This document shows positions 4,103 to 10,562 of a stretch of DNA of 20,580 bases, piece by piece. The notes below the pieces were generated by a model that saw nothing but the letters and a program-made list of their open reading frames with translations, was not told where the DNA came from and made no database searches. The stretch comes from a virus. The position numbers and the translations under genes were made by a program. Where the stretch lies: positions 1 to 20,580 of the IMG/VR virus record IMGVR_UViG_3300042465_008988; one strand, 5' to 3'. Numbering within the stretch: the first letter of the stretch is position 1; each line of letters starts with the position of its first letter.

Positions 4103-4122
4103 GATATATTTATAGGGGTATA
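4103..4122 (-). promoter_or_regulatory. T4-type late promoter, first of the array
   Basis: TATAAATA followed by TATCC on the minus strand (4107-4114), 41 nt before the start at 4066. Its upstream edge runs into the large inverted repeat at 4119-4162. Confidence 0.65.
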
Positions 4123-4162
4123 CTGTACGGGGCGTGTTAAAAATATAACACTGTACAGTATA
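4119..4162. repeat. Large imperfect inverted repeat at the array boundary
   Basis: Arms TATACTGTAC..GTGTTA and TAACAC..GTACAGTATA give 16 matched pairs interrupted by 5 nt on one side and 1 nt on the other, around a 6-nt centre. Outer AGGGG/CCCCT (about 4114 and 4173-4177) could extend it. It could be an operator, a cruciform, or a bidirectional terminator insulating the leftward array from the genes to the right. Confidence 0.6.
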
Positions 4163-4412
4163 ATAATCATTACCCCTTTATACTTTTTCCCATATTCTAC
4201 CTATTTAAGAATTTATATATCCTTATATATGTTCACATATCGTTCAAGTCAAAAAATTTTCCCCCCAATAAAAACACATATAGATCTTTATACGTTTATA
4301 GAGGTTACCAAAAGAAATCCAAGAAATATTCCCCTACAGGTTGCAAATGACTCAAGTACCCTGATAGGTTTCCTCTTGTCAGAGAATGCTGACACCTAAC
4401 AAGGAGAAATAT
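4163..4412. other. AT-rich intergenic region without a gene
   Basis: About 250 nt of AT-rich DNA between the inverted repeat and the first rightward gene. Short frames exist but none has a ribosome-binding site. It probably holds the promoter for 4413-5247, but no convincing -35/-10 pair stands out. Confidence 0.4.
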
Positions 4413-4583
4413 ATGACAAACAAGAAAATAGGTCCCGCCAAAGACACAAGCTCTGAAGGTCTCTACGATATGTCTGCTATAGATGATATCTATCAATCAG
4501 CCTTCAGCTCCTATGGGTCAAACAACACTGATTACAGCCACATGAACTTCGACACGGACAACTATGCCTATGAAGCTTACTAA
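4413..4583 (+). CDS. Hypothetical acidic protein, 56 aa
   Basis: The ATG at 4413 (MTNKKIGPAKDTSSEGLYDM) is preceded by AAGGAGAAAT, a clear ribosome-binding site; the longer frame starting upstream is not needed. It is rich in Asp, Ser, Asn and Tyr (SSYGSNNTDYSHMNFDTDNY) and probably disordered. No family recognised. The next gene starts 49 nt past its stop and is likely cotranscribed. Confidence 0.6.
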   Translation: MTNKKIGPAKDTSSEGLYDMSAIDDIYQSAFSSYGSNNTDYSHMNFDTDNYAYEAY

Positions 4584-4632
4584 GAACACCTCTTTACACC
4601 CTAACAATGCCAAACATATAAAAGGATTTGAT

Positions 4633-5247
4633 ATGAATATTAATGAAATGACAGAATTTAAGTCAACAACAACAATAAACCAGTACTTCTTATTAGGATC
4701 AGAGAAGTTATTTATAAATCCAATCAATAATTTCAGTAATCAGTTCAAGTATGATCACTCAATTACCCTTATCGACACACATGACAGAAACAATCTGTCT
4801 GAAGCAGAGATCAAGGCTAAAGTTAAGCAGTACTACAGGAACTTAGCCATACATTGGGAGATCAATTACCAATCAAGAGTATTCATTGGAACTGGACAAG
4901 ATTGTCTATACCTATTTGATCTCTATACTAACCATGGGATCGTTTTTGATGCGGCGATTTTGATTAACTTTGATTTTAGCGCCTTCACAGAAAATGAAGT
5001 TATCTTAAAAGGTATTAAAGACCATACAAAGATATATAATTTCTATAATAATAAGAAATTCACTGATAGCAAGTTAGCCCACGTGAATCAATTCATCCCA
5101 ACAAGGGTGTCTCCAGCTTTCAGTAAGCGTTTTGCACTTGAAGCAAGTGGCGTACTTACCTATGATACATATGAACTGTTGTACATGAATGAAAAATCAC
5201 CAAGTGAATTCAAAATGATTGAAGATGAGTTTACTTTAGTAAGCTAA
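4633..5247 (+). CDS. Hypothetical protein, 204 aa
   Basis: The ATG at 4633 (MNINEMTEFKSTTTINQYFL) is preferred because AAAGGA lies 6 nt upstream; the earlier in-frame ATG at 4564 lacks a site. The protein is mixed alpha/beta, rich in Asn, Phe, Tyr and Ile, with no cysteine cluster or nucleotide-binding motif. A middle segment (SRVFIGTGQDCLYLFDLYTN, about residues 82-101) looks like a beta hairpin. No in-frame CGG. It converges with the leftward gene ending at 5250, with 2 nt between stops. Function unknown. Confidence 0.7.
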   Translation: MNINEMTEFKSTTTINQYFLLGSEKLFINPINNFSNQFKYDHSITLIDTHDRNNLSEAEIKAKVKQYYRNLAIHWEINYQSRVFIGTGQDCLYLFDLYTNHGIVFDAAILINFDFSAFTENEVILKGIKDHTKIYNFYNNKKFTDSKLAHVNQFIPTRVSPAFSKRFALEASGVLTYDTYELLYMNEKSPSEFKMIEDEFTLVS

Positions 5248-5249
5248 TC

Positions 5250-5570
5250 CTACAAGAGGTTATCTAAGCCGTCTTCTGGGTTCCAGTCTTCGGCTGAGAT
5301 AACCATTTGTTTAACATCATCAGGGCTAAGTCCTCTTACAATGGTTTCTGCGTCAGTTTCCATCATCTCAGCAGTCTCCAATACCATTTCCCATTGTTCC
5401 GGCTTAAAGAAGCTGATGGTTAGCTTACTCTCATCATCTTCTGCGTGAGCTGTAATAACATAGTTGTACATCTCTATCATATCTGGATCATATTCCATGA
5501 GCTGATCCATTGTTTCTGGCTCAACGTCATCACCACGTATTATCTTTTGAATCATTTCCCAAAAGTTCAT
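5250..5570 (-). CDS. Hypothetical acidic protein, 106 aa
   Basis: MNFWEMIQKIIRGDDVEPET is strongly acidic throughout (MDQLMEYDPDMIEMYNY; EDDESKL; ETAEMMETDAETI). The ribosome-binding site AAGGGGAT is in place. The predicted helical, Met/Glu-rich chain has no cysteine cluster or known motif; a DNA-mimic or adaptor role is possible but unsupported. The leader contains the palindrome CTATC-ATA-GATAG and a possible vegetative promoter (TTAACA, 17 nt, TAGTAA on the minus strand). Last gene of the leftward group. Confidence 0.65.
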   Translation of the reverse strand: MNFWEMIQKIIRGDDVEPETMDQLMEYDPDMIEMYNYVITAHAEDDESKLTISFFKPEQWEMVLETAEMMETDAETIVRGLSPDDVKQMVISAEDWNPEDGLDNLL

Positions 5571-5694
5571 GGTATCCCCTTACTCTTACCTATCATAGAT
5601 AGTACCCTTATTTTACTATGTAAAGCTATCTAATTTGTTAAAAAATAAAAAATAATTTTGCGCGGAACGGCCGGAGGTTAGTATTGACTGCGTT

Positions 5695-5907
5695 CTATAC
5701 AATTTTTAAATGACTTAGTATATTAATGAAATCATCATGATCTTTTGAATCTTGAATATAAATATCAGTTTGATCTAACTGATTATTATTAAGAATATTC
5801 TCATGTTTAACATCTAAGGTATTGACTGTATTGAAATCGTTATAATTAAATAAACGCCAGTCATCACCATTATAGTGATTCTCTACATTTTTAAAATTAA
5901 TATCCAT
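5695..5907 (-). CDS. Hypothetical acidic Asn/Asp-rich protein, 70 aa
   Basis: MDINFKNVENHYNGDDWRLF continues in a highly Asn/Asp-rich, low-complexity style and ends NILSHLKIV. Its start overlaps the end of the zinc-ribbon gene by 11 nt, so translation is probably coupled; GAGGAAGTG lies upstream at a long spacing. No family recognised. Confidence 0.55.
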   Translation of the reverse strand: MDINFKNVENHYNGDDWRLFNYNDFNTVNTLDVKHENILNNNQLDQTDIYIQDSKDHDDFINILSHLKIV

Positions 5908-6064
5908 CTTGTGTGTTCACTTCCTCAATCCAGCTGTCGTTACACTCTCTGCAATGAACAGCATACTTTTCTCTGACTCCATTTACAGCTAATGTGTTAA
6001 CTGTAAAGTTTGTTGGGTATGGGCATTCGATACATGGTTCAACTTTGGGTAGGTTTGCTCTCAT
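5897..6064 (-). CDS. Small zinc-ribbon protein, 55 aa
   Basis: Two Cys pairs, CIEC (residues 11-14) and CREC (residues 38-41), 23 residues apart, form a classical four-Cys zinc ribbon with strands between them (NFTVNTLAVNGV). The start lies inside the 3' end of recA (26-nt overlap) and is preceded by GAGGGT, so it should be translated with RecA. Zinc ribbons of this size often bind nucleic acid or act as adaptors of polymerase or repair complexes. No specific family recognised. Confidence 0.65.
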   Translation of the reverse strand: MRANLPKVEPCIECPYPTNFTVNTLAVNGVREKYAVHCRECNDSWIEEVNTQDGY

Positions 6065-7031
6065 TTTCTACCCTCAATTTAAGTTGTTCGAATAATTTCT
6101 GATCATCTTTTAGTTTACCAATTGCATTTTCTCTACCTTGAGCAAAATTTTCTCCATCTAAGAAGATCCATGCACCTTTTTGAGTAAAAATGCCAATCGA
6201 TAATGCTAAATCTAAGATAGATCCGTATTGATCAATGCCTCTTCCGTAAAAAATATCAAATTCAGCAATCTTTAAAGGTGGAGCCATCTTATTCTTGATA
6301 ACTTTAGCCTTAACTTTAATGCCTATTGAGTCACCTTCTTTGTTCTTAATATCTTCTTTCTTACGAAGATCAATTCTTACTGAAGCAGCATACGGCAGTG
6401 CACGTCCGCCTGGTGTTGTTTCTGGATTTCCAAACATCACACCAATCTTCATTCTAATCTGATTAATAAAAACAATGAGTGTTTTATTATCATTAGCTAG
6501 TGCAGTGATCTTACGCAATGCTTTTGCCATCATTCGAGCTTGTAAGCCCATTTGATTAGCGTCCATTTCACCTTCTAATTCTGCTTTTGGAACCAATGCA
6601 GCAACTGAGTCAACGATTATTAGACCAACGTCTCCAGTTTTTACTAGTTTGTCAACAATTTCTAATGCTTCCTCACCATAATTTGGTTGAGCAAGAAGTA
6701 AATCATCTAAATTAATACCTAGATCCATCATATAAGCTGGGTCCAGTGCATGTTCAGCATCAATATATGCACAACGTAAACCCATCTTTTGGGCTTGTGC
6801 AACTAGCGATAGTGAGATTGTAGATTTTCCAGATGATTCTGGTCCATATATCTCAACAATTCTACCTCTTGGTAAACCACCAATTCCTAAAATTTTATCT
6901 AGAGTTGGTGCACCTGTTGATATTGCTGGCCAAGTTTGGGTTTTAGCATTACCAAGTTTCATTACTGTACCGACACCGAATTGCTTATCGAGCAAAGCGA
7001 TTGCCATATCTAATGCTTTTGATTCTTCCAT
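6039..7031 (-). CDS. recA: RecA recombinase, bacterial type
   Basis: A 330-aa RecA that should form ATP-dependent filaments on single-stranded DNA for strand exchange in recombination and repair. Walker A is GPESSGKST at residues 63-71, Walker B is LIIVDSVAAL, and the DNA-binding L1/L2 region includes MGLQARMMAKALRK and GNPETTPGGRALPYAASVR. The C-terminal domain motif AEFDIFYGRGIDQYGSILDL is present. It is shorter than E. coli RecA (353 aa) and lacks the long acidic tail. It resembles bacterial RecA rather than the divergent T4 UvsX type. No in-frame CGG and no frameshift. It follows a coiled-coil gene by 7 nt and overlaps the zinc-ribbon gene. Confidence 0.95.
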   Translation of the reverse strand: MEESKALDMAIALLDKQFGVGTVMKLGNAKTQTWPAISTGAPTLDKILGIGGLPRGRIVEIYGPESSGKSTISLSLVAQAQKMGLRCAYIDAEHALDPAYMMDLGINLDDLLLAQPNYGEEALEIVDKLVKTGDVGLIIVDSVAALVPKAELEGEMDANQMGLQARMMAKALRKITALANDNKTLIVFINQIRMKIGVMFGNPETTPGGRALPYAASVRIDLRKKEDIKNKEGDSIGIKVKAKVIKNKMAPPLKIAEFDIFYGRGIDQYGSILDLALSIGIFTQKGAWIFLDGENFAQGRENAIGKLKDDQKLFEQLKLRVENESKPTQS

Positions 7032-7038
7032 ATGTGTA

Positions 7039-7224
7039 TTATACCATAGTTTCTTTTAGTGGTTTTCTCAAAACTGACTCAACCTCTTTAATTTTTTCAA
7101 CCAATGCTTTTTGTAATTTTCTGTATTCAATTCTTGATTCATTATCCAAACCAAGCTGTGCTTGTTTTACTCTTTCAAGTGTTGCATACAACTTAAGTAA
7201 ATAACTTTGATCGACAATGTTCAT
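7039..7224 (-). CDS. Coiled-coil protein upstream of recA, 61 aa
   Basis: From ATG 7224 the protein reads MNIVDQSYLLKLYATLERVK and is almost wholly helical with heptad-like leucines (about residues 8-50), ending KPLKETMV. An in-frame ATG at 7287 would add 21 residues, but a TATAAT box on the minus strand near 7270-7275 would put the transcript start downstream of it, so I prefer 7224. No clear Shine-Dalgarno precedes either. First gene of the recA operon, divergent from the gene at 7303. It could be a small oligomeric accessory of RecA, but only position suggests this. Confidence 0.55.
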   Translation of the reverse strand: MNIVDQSYLLKLYATLERVKQAQLGLDNESRIEYRKLQKALVEKIKEVESVLRKPLKETMV

Positions 7225-7302
7225 ATATGTGTTTCCGTCTCTAGTTGCTGATATAATTGGACAGTACATTATACAGACGTTAAGCATTGAAAGTGAGACA
7301 TT

Positions 7303-7458
7303 GTGGCAAGAAATATTGATATAGATAATGATTACAGAAGGGCAGCATATCTCTTAAAGGAGAAGATTACCACTGCAGCAGACTTGGTAAAAATATGGTC
7401 TTACGCTGGACCTTGTTCAGAGAATTGTCCGTCAATAGAAAAAATCTCAAAAAAGTAG
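7303..7458 (+). CDS. Hypothetical protein, 51 aa
   Basis: A GTG-started frame (VARNIDIDNDYRRAAYLLKE) with a helical N-terminal half (AAYLLKEKITTAADLVKIW) that could be a small helix-turn-helix, then a Cys pair SYAGPCSENCPS. The ribosome-binding site is weak (AGTGAG). It ends in TAG at 7456, but the same frame stays open for 63 more codons to a TGA near 7647. First gene of the rightward module, divergent from the recA operon. Confidence 0.45.
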   Translation: MARNIDIDNDYRRAAYLLKEKITTAADLVKIWSYAGPCSENCPSIEKISKK

Positions 7459-7467
7459 AAAAATTTC

Positions 7468-7497
7468 TTGATTTTTTTTGACAAACATGAGTATAAT
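7468..7497 (+). promoter_or_regulatory. Vegetative (sigma-70-like) promoter for the ATPase gene
   Basis: TTGATT and a perfect TATAAT separated by 18 nt. A roughly 150-nt leader follows before the start at 7650. Confidence 0.55.
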
Positions 7498-7649
7498 GTC
7501 TCTAAGGGGAAAACAGAAATTAGAGAACATTATTATCTACTTCTCTTAGTGAAGAGAATCTCTTACCAGTTCCTCCAGAAACTTGCTAGACAAAGCATAA
7601 GTGGGTTACTATATAGTCCATCACCATACATTAAATTAAGGGGGTGATG
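7498..7649 (+). other. Long 5' leader of the AAA+ ATPase gene
   Basis: About 150 nt between the TATAAT box and the ATG. It contains a 6-bp hairpin CTTCTC/GAAGAG at 7540-7556 and several short frames without ribosome-binding sites. A strong AAGGGGG site precedes the ATG at 7650. It could be a regulatory leader; I recognise no riboswitch. Confidence 0.35.
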
Positions 7650-9072
7650 ATGAAAGTTTATCAAATATATGTTCCTGAGTTAGCAACTTATATAAAATAT
7701 AAGGTTTTGAATCCAGAAGACATTGAATCATTGGTTGAAGAACTAGATATTAATTCTCCTAAGGATTTCAAACTTGCCGTATTAGAACACGTAATATATA
7801 ATGTTAAATCAGATGTAACTGATGCACTGCGTCAGATGTCTCGTGAATCAGCAGAACGCTGCATTGATGCAATGTATAACGGCTGTGTAATGCTTAACCC
7901 CCGGATTAGATATAGATCTTTGGATAGATCTAGCTTATGCTAAATTGCCGCCATCCAACTCTTTTGATAAAGACTTCTCTGCTATAGAATCTGAGTTAGC
8001 TAAAAGATATAAAGATACTATCTTAAGTAAAGATTCAAAGAAGAATAATTCTAGTAAACATAAAAAGATTTCTAGACAAAAGTTTCTTGGTTTAGAAGGT
8101 CATTTATTAAATAACATCATAGGCCAAGAAGAAGCTGTAGACTCAGTAGTATCAGCTTTAAAAAGATCTCAAGTCGGCTTGAATGATAAGAACAGACCCT
8201 TAGGTATTTTTCTCTTTGCCGGTTCTTCTGGAGTTGGTAAAACTCACCTAGCAAGCACATTGCATAAATATCTTTTTAGTGAAGAATACCCAATGGTGAG
8301 AATAGATTGTGGAGAGTTTCAGCATAAGCATGAAAATCAAAAATTAATAGGATCTCCTCCTGGATATGTTGGTCACGATGAAGGTGGTCAACTAGTAAAC
8401 CTTGTCAAAAAGAATCCTTACACAGTTGTACTATTGGATGAAGTTGAAAAAGCACATGCTGATATGTGGAACACGTTTCTTCGAGTATTTGAAGATGGCG
8501 TACTTACAGATGGTAAGGGTGAAGAAGTAAGCTTTCTTAATACTGTTATAATAATGACCACTAACTTAGGTAATGAAAAAACTGTTGATTACTTACTTAG
8601 TGGTGGAACTGGCTTTGCTAAAAATATAAATTATAAAACCTCAACTACTCAAATGCCGGCAAAAGAGATGGTTGAAAAAAATACTTTAGATGCAGTTCGC
8701 AAACACTTTAGGCCTGAATTTATAAATAGATTAGATAAAATAATTGTTTTTAATCATTTAGATAGAAGTAGCTTAGAAAAAATAGCAGAACTAGAAATGT
8801 CTATAATCATGGATAAACTTTCTAAAAAAGGCTACAGTATAAATTACACAGATGAAGTTATATCAGCACTTTTAGATAAGGGTGTAGACAGTGTAAAGGG
8901 TGCTAGAGGTTTAGCTCAAATTCGTAGAGAAAAAATGGAAGATCAATTAGCTGACATTTTAATTAAGTCAGCTCCGCCACGTGGAACCATATTTGAAATA
9001 TCTTATAAGGATGAAGGTGATAATTTTATTTTCACATTAAAGAAACCTTCAAAAGCAGCAACTATCGCTTAG
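7650..9072 (+). CDS. ClpA/ClpB-type AAA+ ATPase, 473 aa after a +1 shift at CGG
   Basis: Starts MKVYQIYVPELATYIKYKVL after a strong AAGGGGG site. Residues 1-84 plus about 40 more form an unfamiliar N-terminal region; the rest is one Clp/Hsp100 D2-type ATPase module. Walker A GSSGVGKT is at 191-198, a pore-loop-like segment is PPGYVGHDEGGQL, Walker B is VVLLDEVEKAH (D263, E264), sensor 1 is MTTNLG, and sensor 2 is GARGL. It should unfold or remodel proteins using ATP; a ClpP-docking loop was not evident. The frame breaks at 7902: in-frame CGG, then a stop at 7941. Resuming at GGA (7903) gives NP-G-LDIDLWIDLAYAKLPPS and joins smoothly to the ATPase. It may process or remodel virion components. 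Confidence 0.85.
7902..7905 (+). other. +1 recoding site: CCC CGG A
   Basis: The in-frame CGG is codon 85. The +1 frame is closed by TAA at 7888-7890 and the zero frame by TAA at 7941-7943, so the shift must fall in this 50-nt window. Resuming at GGA continues into the AAA+ ATPase. Confidence 0.85.
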
Positions 9073-9118
9073 TTTAATTACTATATAAGTGTATTCTAAA
9101 TCTATAGGAGATTCTATC

Positions 9119-9389
9119 ATGGCAGTAGGTATGTCAAGTGCAGCTAAAATGTTTGGCCAAAATGGAACAATGGCGAAAAGGGTAGCCAGTGGTTTGCATG
9201 GCGCTGCCAATAGATTAGGTGGAGCACGGCCCCCATATGATGAGTAGGGGTGGCATGAGAAGTAGAGGGGCAGCAGCTTTGACTACAATGGGCAACTATC
9301 CAAGAAGAACTGCAGCAGGCGCCGCAGGAGCAATGGGAGCCTATGGGGCTAATCGTCGTAGGGGTAGCCAAAACTACCCAATGTACTAA
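9119..9389 (+). CDS. Gly/Ala/Arg-rich small protein 1, 89 aa after a +1 shift
   Basis: MAVGMSSAAKMFGQNGTMAK begins after TAGGAG. The zero frame stops after 42 codons; shifting at CGG (9227) gives 89 aa. The C-terminal part (about residues 62-82) has an Arg pair, a GxxGxxGxxG stretch (AAGAAGAMGAYGA) and then NRRRGSQN, nearly repeated in the next gene product. It is probably a membrane-active or DNA-contacting virion component; no family recognised. It lies 46 nt downstream of the ATPase gene. Confidence 0.6.
9227..9230 (+). other. +1 recoding site: GCA CGG C
   Basis: The +1 frame is closed upstream by TAG at 9216-9218 and the zero frame by TAG at 9245-9247, so the switch lies within 26 nt. 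CGG is in frame; resuming at GGC gives GGA-G-PHMMSRGG. Confidence 0.8.
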
Positions 9390-9401
9390 AAGGGTTAACT
9401 A

Positions 9402-9711
9402 ATGTTTCCTCGCTTATCTGGGATGTCAGCTGGTGCACGCGGTCTTGCTGGAAGAGCTAGAAGCACTGGCGGAAGAATGGCAATGGGTACAGCAAAAGGA
9501 CTTGGTGGTGCTGGTGCTTACATGGGCCGGTGTTGGCACTACCGCTCATTCGTCTTTCGTTAGAGGAGCTGCCAGAGGAATTGGAAGCGGTTTAACAATG
9601 GCTTCTAGACATCCTAAATCAGTAATGGGTGCAGCTGCAGGTGGAATTGGTTACGCCGGCTATAGAAATAGAAGAGGTAGTCAAAATAATCCACTGATTG
9701 GATTGGAATAA
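9402..9711 (+). CDS. Gly/Ala/Arg-rich small protein 2, 102 aa after a +1 shift
   Basis: MFPRLSGMSAGARGLAGRAR starts after AAGGG. The zero frame would end at 9561; shifting at CGG (9528) gives AYMG-G-VGTTAHSSFVRG and 102 aa. The C-terminal region resembles protein 1: basic residue, MGAAAGGIGYAGY, then RNRRGSQN. Both are likely paralogs with a glycine-zipper-like helix flanked by arginines. Part of a tight three-gene run (12-nt and 4-nt gaps). Confidence 0.6.
9528..9531 (+). other. +1 recoding site: GGC CGG T
   Basis: In-frame CGG after a Gly codon. The overlap of the two frames is long here, so position is less constrained than at other sites, but only this placement gives the Gly-rich continuation seen in the paralog. 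Confidence 0.7.
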
Positions 9712-9715
9712 TCTA

Positions 9716-9910
9716 ATGTTAGCTGGAGCAAGACGTTTAGCTGGTGGCGCAGGAAGACTAGTGTCTGGGGCAAGAATGCCTAGTACTAGAAGAGGTAAAT
9801 TTGCTCTTGGTGCAGGAATCGGACTAGGCGGAATGGCCGCAATGCGCGGAAGATCGTCCGGGGCAAATGGTTTGCAGGGCAAGTCAAGTGGTGGAATGAC
9901 AGGAATGTAA
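9716..9910 (+). CDS. Gly/Ala/Arg-rich small protein 3, 64 aa
   Basis: MLAGARRLAGGAGRLVSGAR, then GKFALGAGIGLGGMAAMRGR, the same basic-zipper-basic layout as the two preceding products, ending in a flexible Gly/Ser tail. The ATG at 9716 follows the previous stop by 4 nt, suggesting coupled translation; there is no strong ribosome-binding site. No in-frame CGG and no shift; its LGGM is encoded GGC GGA, showing that out-of-frame CGG is harmless. The GKFALGA segment recurs near the end of the 1345-aa protein. Confidence 0.6.
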   Translation: MLAGARRLAGGAGRLVSGARMPSTRRGKFALGAGIGLGGMAAMRGRSSGANGLQGKSSGGMTGM

Positions 9911-9917
9911 TAAAAAG

Positions 9918-9926
9918 TGATATAAT
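9918..9926 (+). promoter_or_regulatory. Extended -10 promoter for 9957
   Basis: TGATATAAT fits the TGnTATAAT extended -10, about 30 nt before the ATG at 9957. No convincing -35 box. Confidence 0.4.
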
Positions 9927-9956
9927 GTTATATATCTATATGTAAGGATGTTTATA

Positions 9957-10388
9957 ATGAGTGACTGGAAGAATTTTATCAATATAAACGGTGATTTCGA
10001 ATTGCCAAATTTCTTGTATCGAACAATAAATGATTTAATGAAACAAGCTTTAGATATGGGAACGTTGCTTTCAGATGACCCTTATAAATTAAGAGCTTAT
10101 AAAGAGCAGACAAAAAAACTATTTAAAAATAAATGGTATGATTTAGCTCAGGCTCTAGAATTTTTTGAAATAATAGAACAGTGCTCATGTGCATCGGCAA
10201 GATTAGAAGTAAATGGCGGCAAGGATGTTTATTGTGATATATGTAAAGGTGCTAGGTTTATTATCAGCTCTGCACTTACTCCTGACCAAATGCGTGAAGT
10301 CAGCACGTTTGTCAATGCGGCGCAAAATGTAGAAGTAGCAGAAAAATTACAAAAAAGTTTAATGAAAATTCTTTCGGAACACAGATGA
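9957..10388 (+). CDS. Hypothetical protein with a four-Cys motif, 143 aa
   Basis: The ATG at 9957 (MSDWKNFININGDFELPNFL) has AAGGATG upstream; the ATG at 9948 is part of that site. A helical N-terminal half contains KLRAYKEQTKKLFKNKWYDL. Then CSC (about residues 78-80) and CDIC (about 96-99) make a likely zinc site, followed by a helical tail (AAQNVEVAEKLQKSLMKIL). It overlaps the next gene at ATGA. It may be a small terminase-associated or head protein from its position, but this is unsupported by motif. Confidence 0.6.
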   Translation: MSDWKNFININGDFELPNFLYRTINDLMKQALDMGTLLSDDPYKLRAYKEQTKKLFKNKWYDLAQALEFFEIIEQCSCASARLEVNGGKDVYCDICKGARFIISSALTPDQMREVSTFVNAAQNVEVAEKLQKSLMKILSEHR

Positions 10389-10562
10389 AATGTGATAGAT
10401 GTAACTATGATCTAAATTTTGTTTATGAAGATATAGTTCAGGCTGAACAAGTCTTAACTATTCAAGAATATTATTGCCCCCGGCTGCAAAAGCTGTTTAA
10501 TAGAAACTTATACTCAAGAAGGTATTATTAAATCTGAATGGATTGATTTTAATGGAAAATAA
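10385..10562 (+). CDS. Zinc-ribbon protein, 58 aa after a +1 shift at CGG
   Basis: MKCDRCNYDLNFVYEDIVQA has CDRC at residues 3-6. The zero frame gives YYCPRLQKLFNRN and loses the second Cys pair; shifting at CGG (10481) gives YYCP-G-CKSCLIETYTQEG, restoring CPxC (31-34) and a complete four-Cys ribbon. This is the clearest structural check of the recoding hypothesis. Its ATG overlaps the preceding TGA, and its end overlaps the next start by 11 nt, so the three genes look translationally coupled. Confidence 0.7.
10481..10484 (+). other. +1 recoding site: CCC CGG C
   Basis: In-frame CGG. Resuming at GGC yields the zinc-knuckle sequence CPGC followed by KSC, whereas the zero frame destroys the knuckle. 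Confidence 0.85.

Noticed and set aside
996-4122. CRISPR array from regularly recurring AT-rich repeats
   Set aside because: Repeat spacing varies from about 110 to 350 nt and the intervals are genes and terminators; the repeats fit promoters.
5585-5602. Palindrome CTATC-ATA-GATAG before the 106-aa gene as an operator
   Set aside because: A single short copy in AT-rich DNA; chance is not excluded.
5660-5690. GC-rich island in the AT-rich spacer between two leftward genes
   Set aside because: It contains a CGGCCG palindrome and T-rich DNA follows on the minus strand, but no convincing stem for a terminator could be formed.
7479-7497. TTGACA next to TATAAT as a promoter
   Set aside because: The spacer is only 8 nt; TTGATT at 7468 with an 18-nt spacer is the workable pair.
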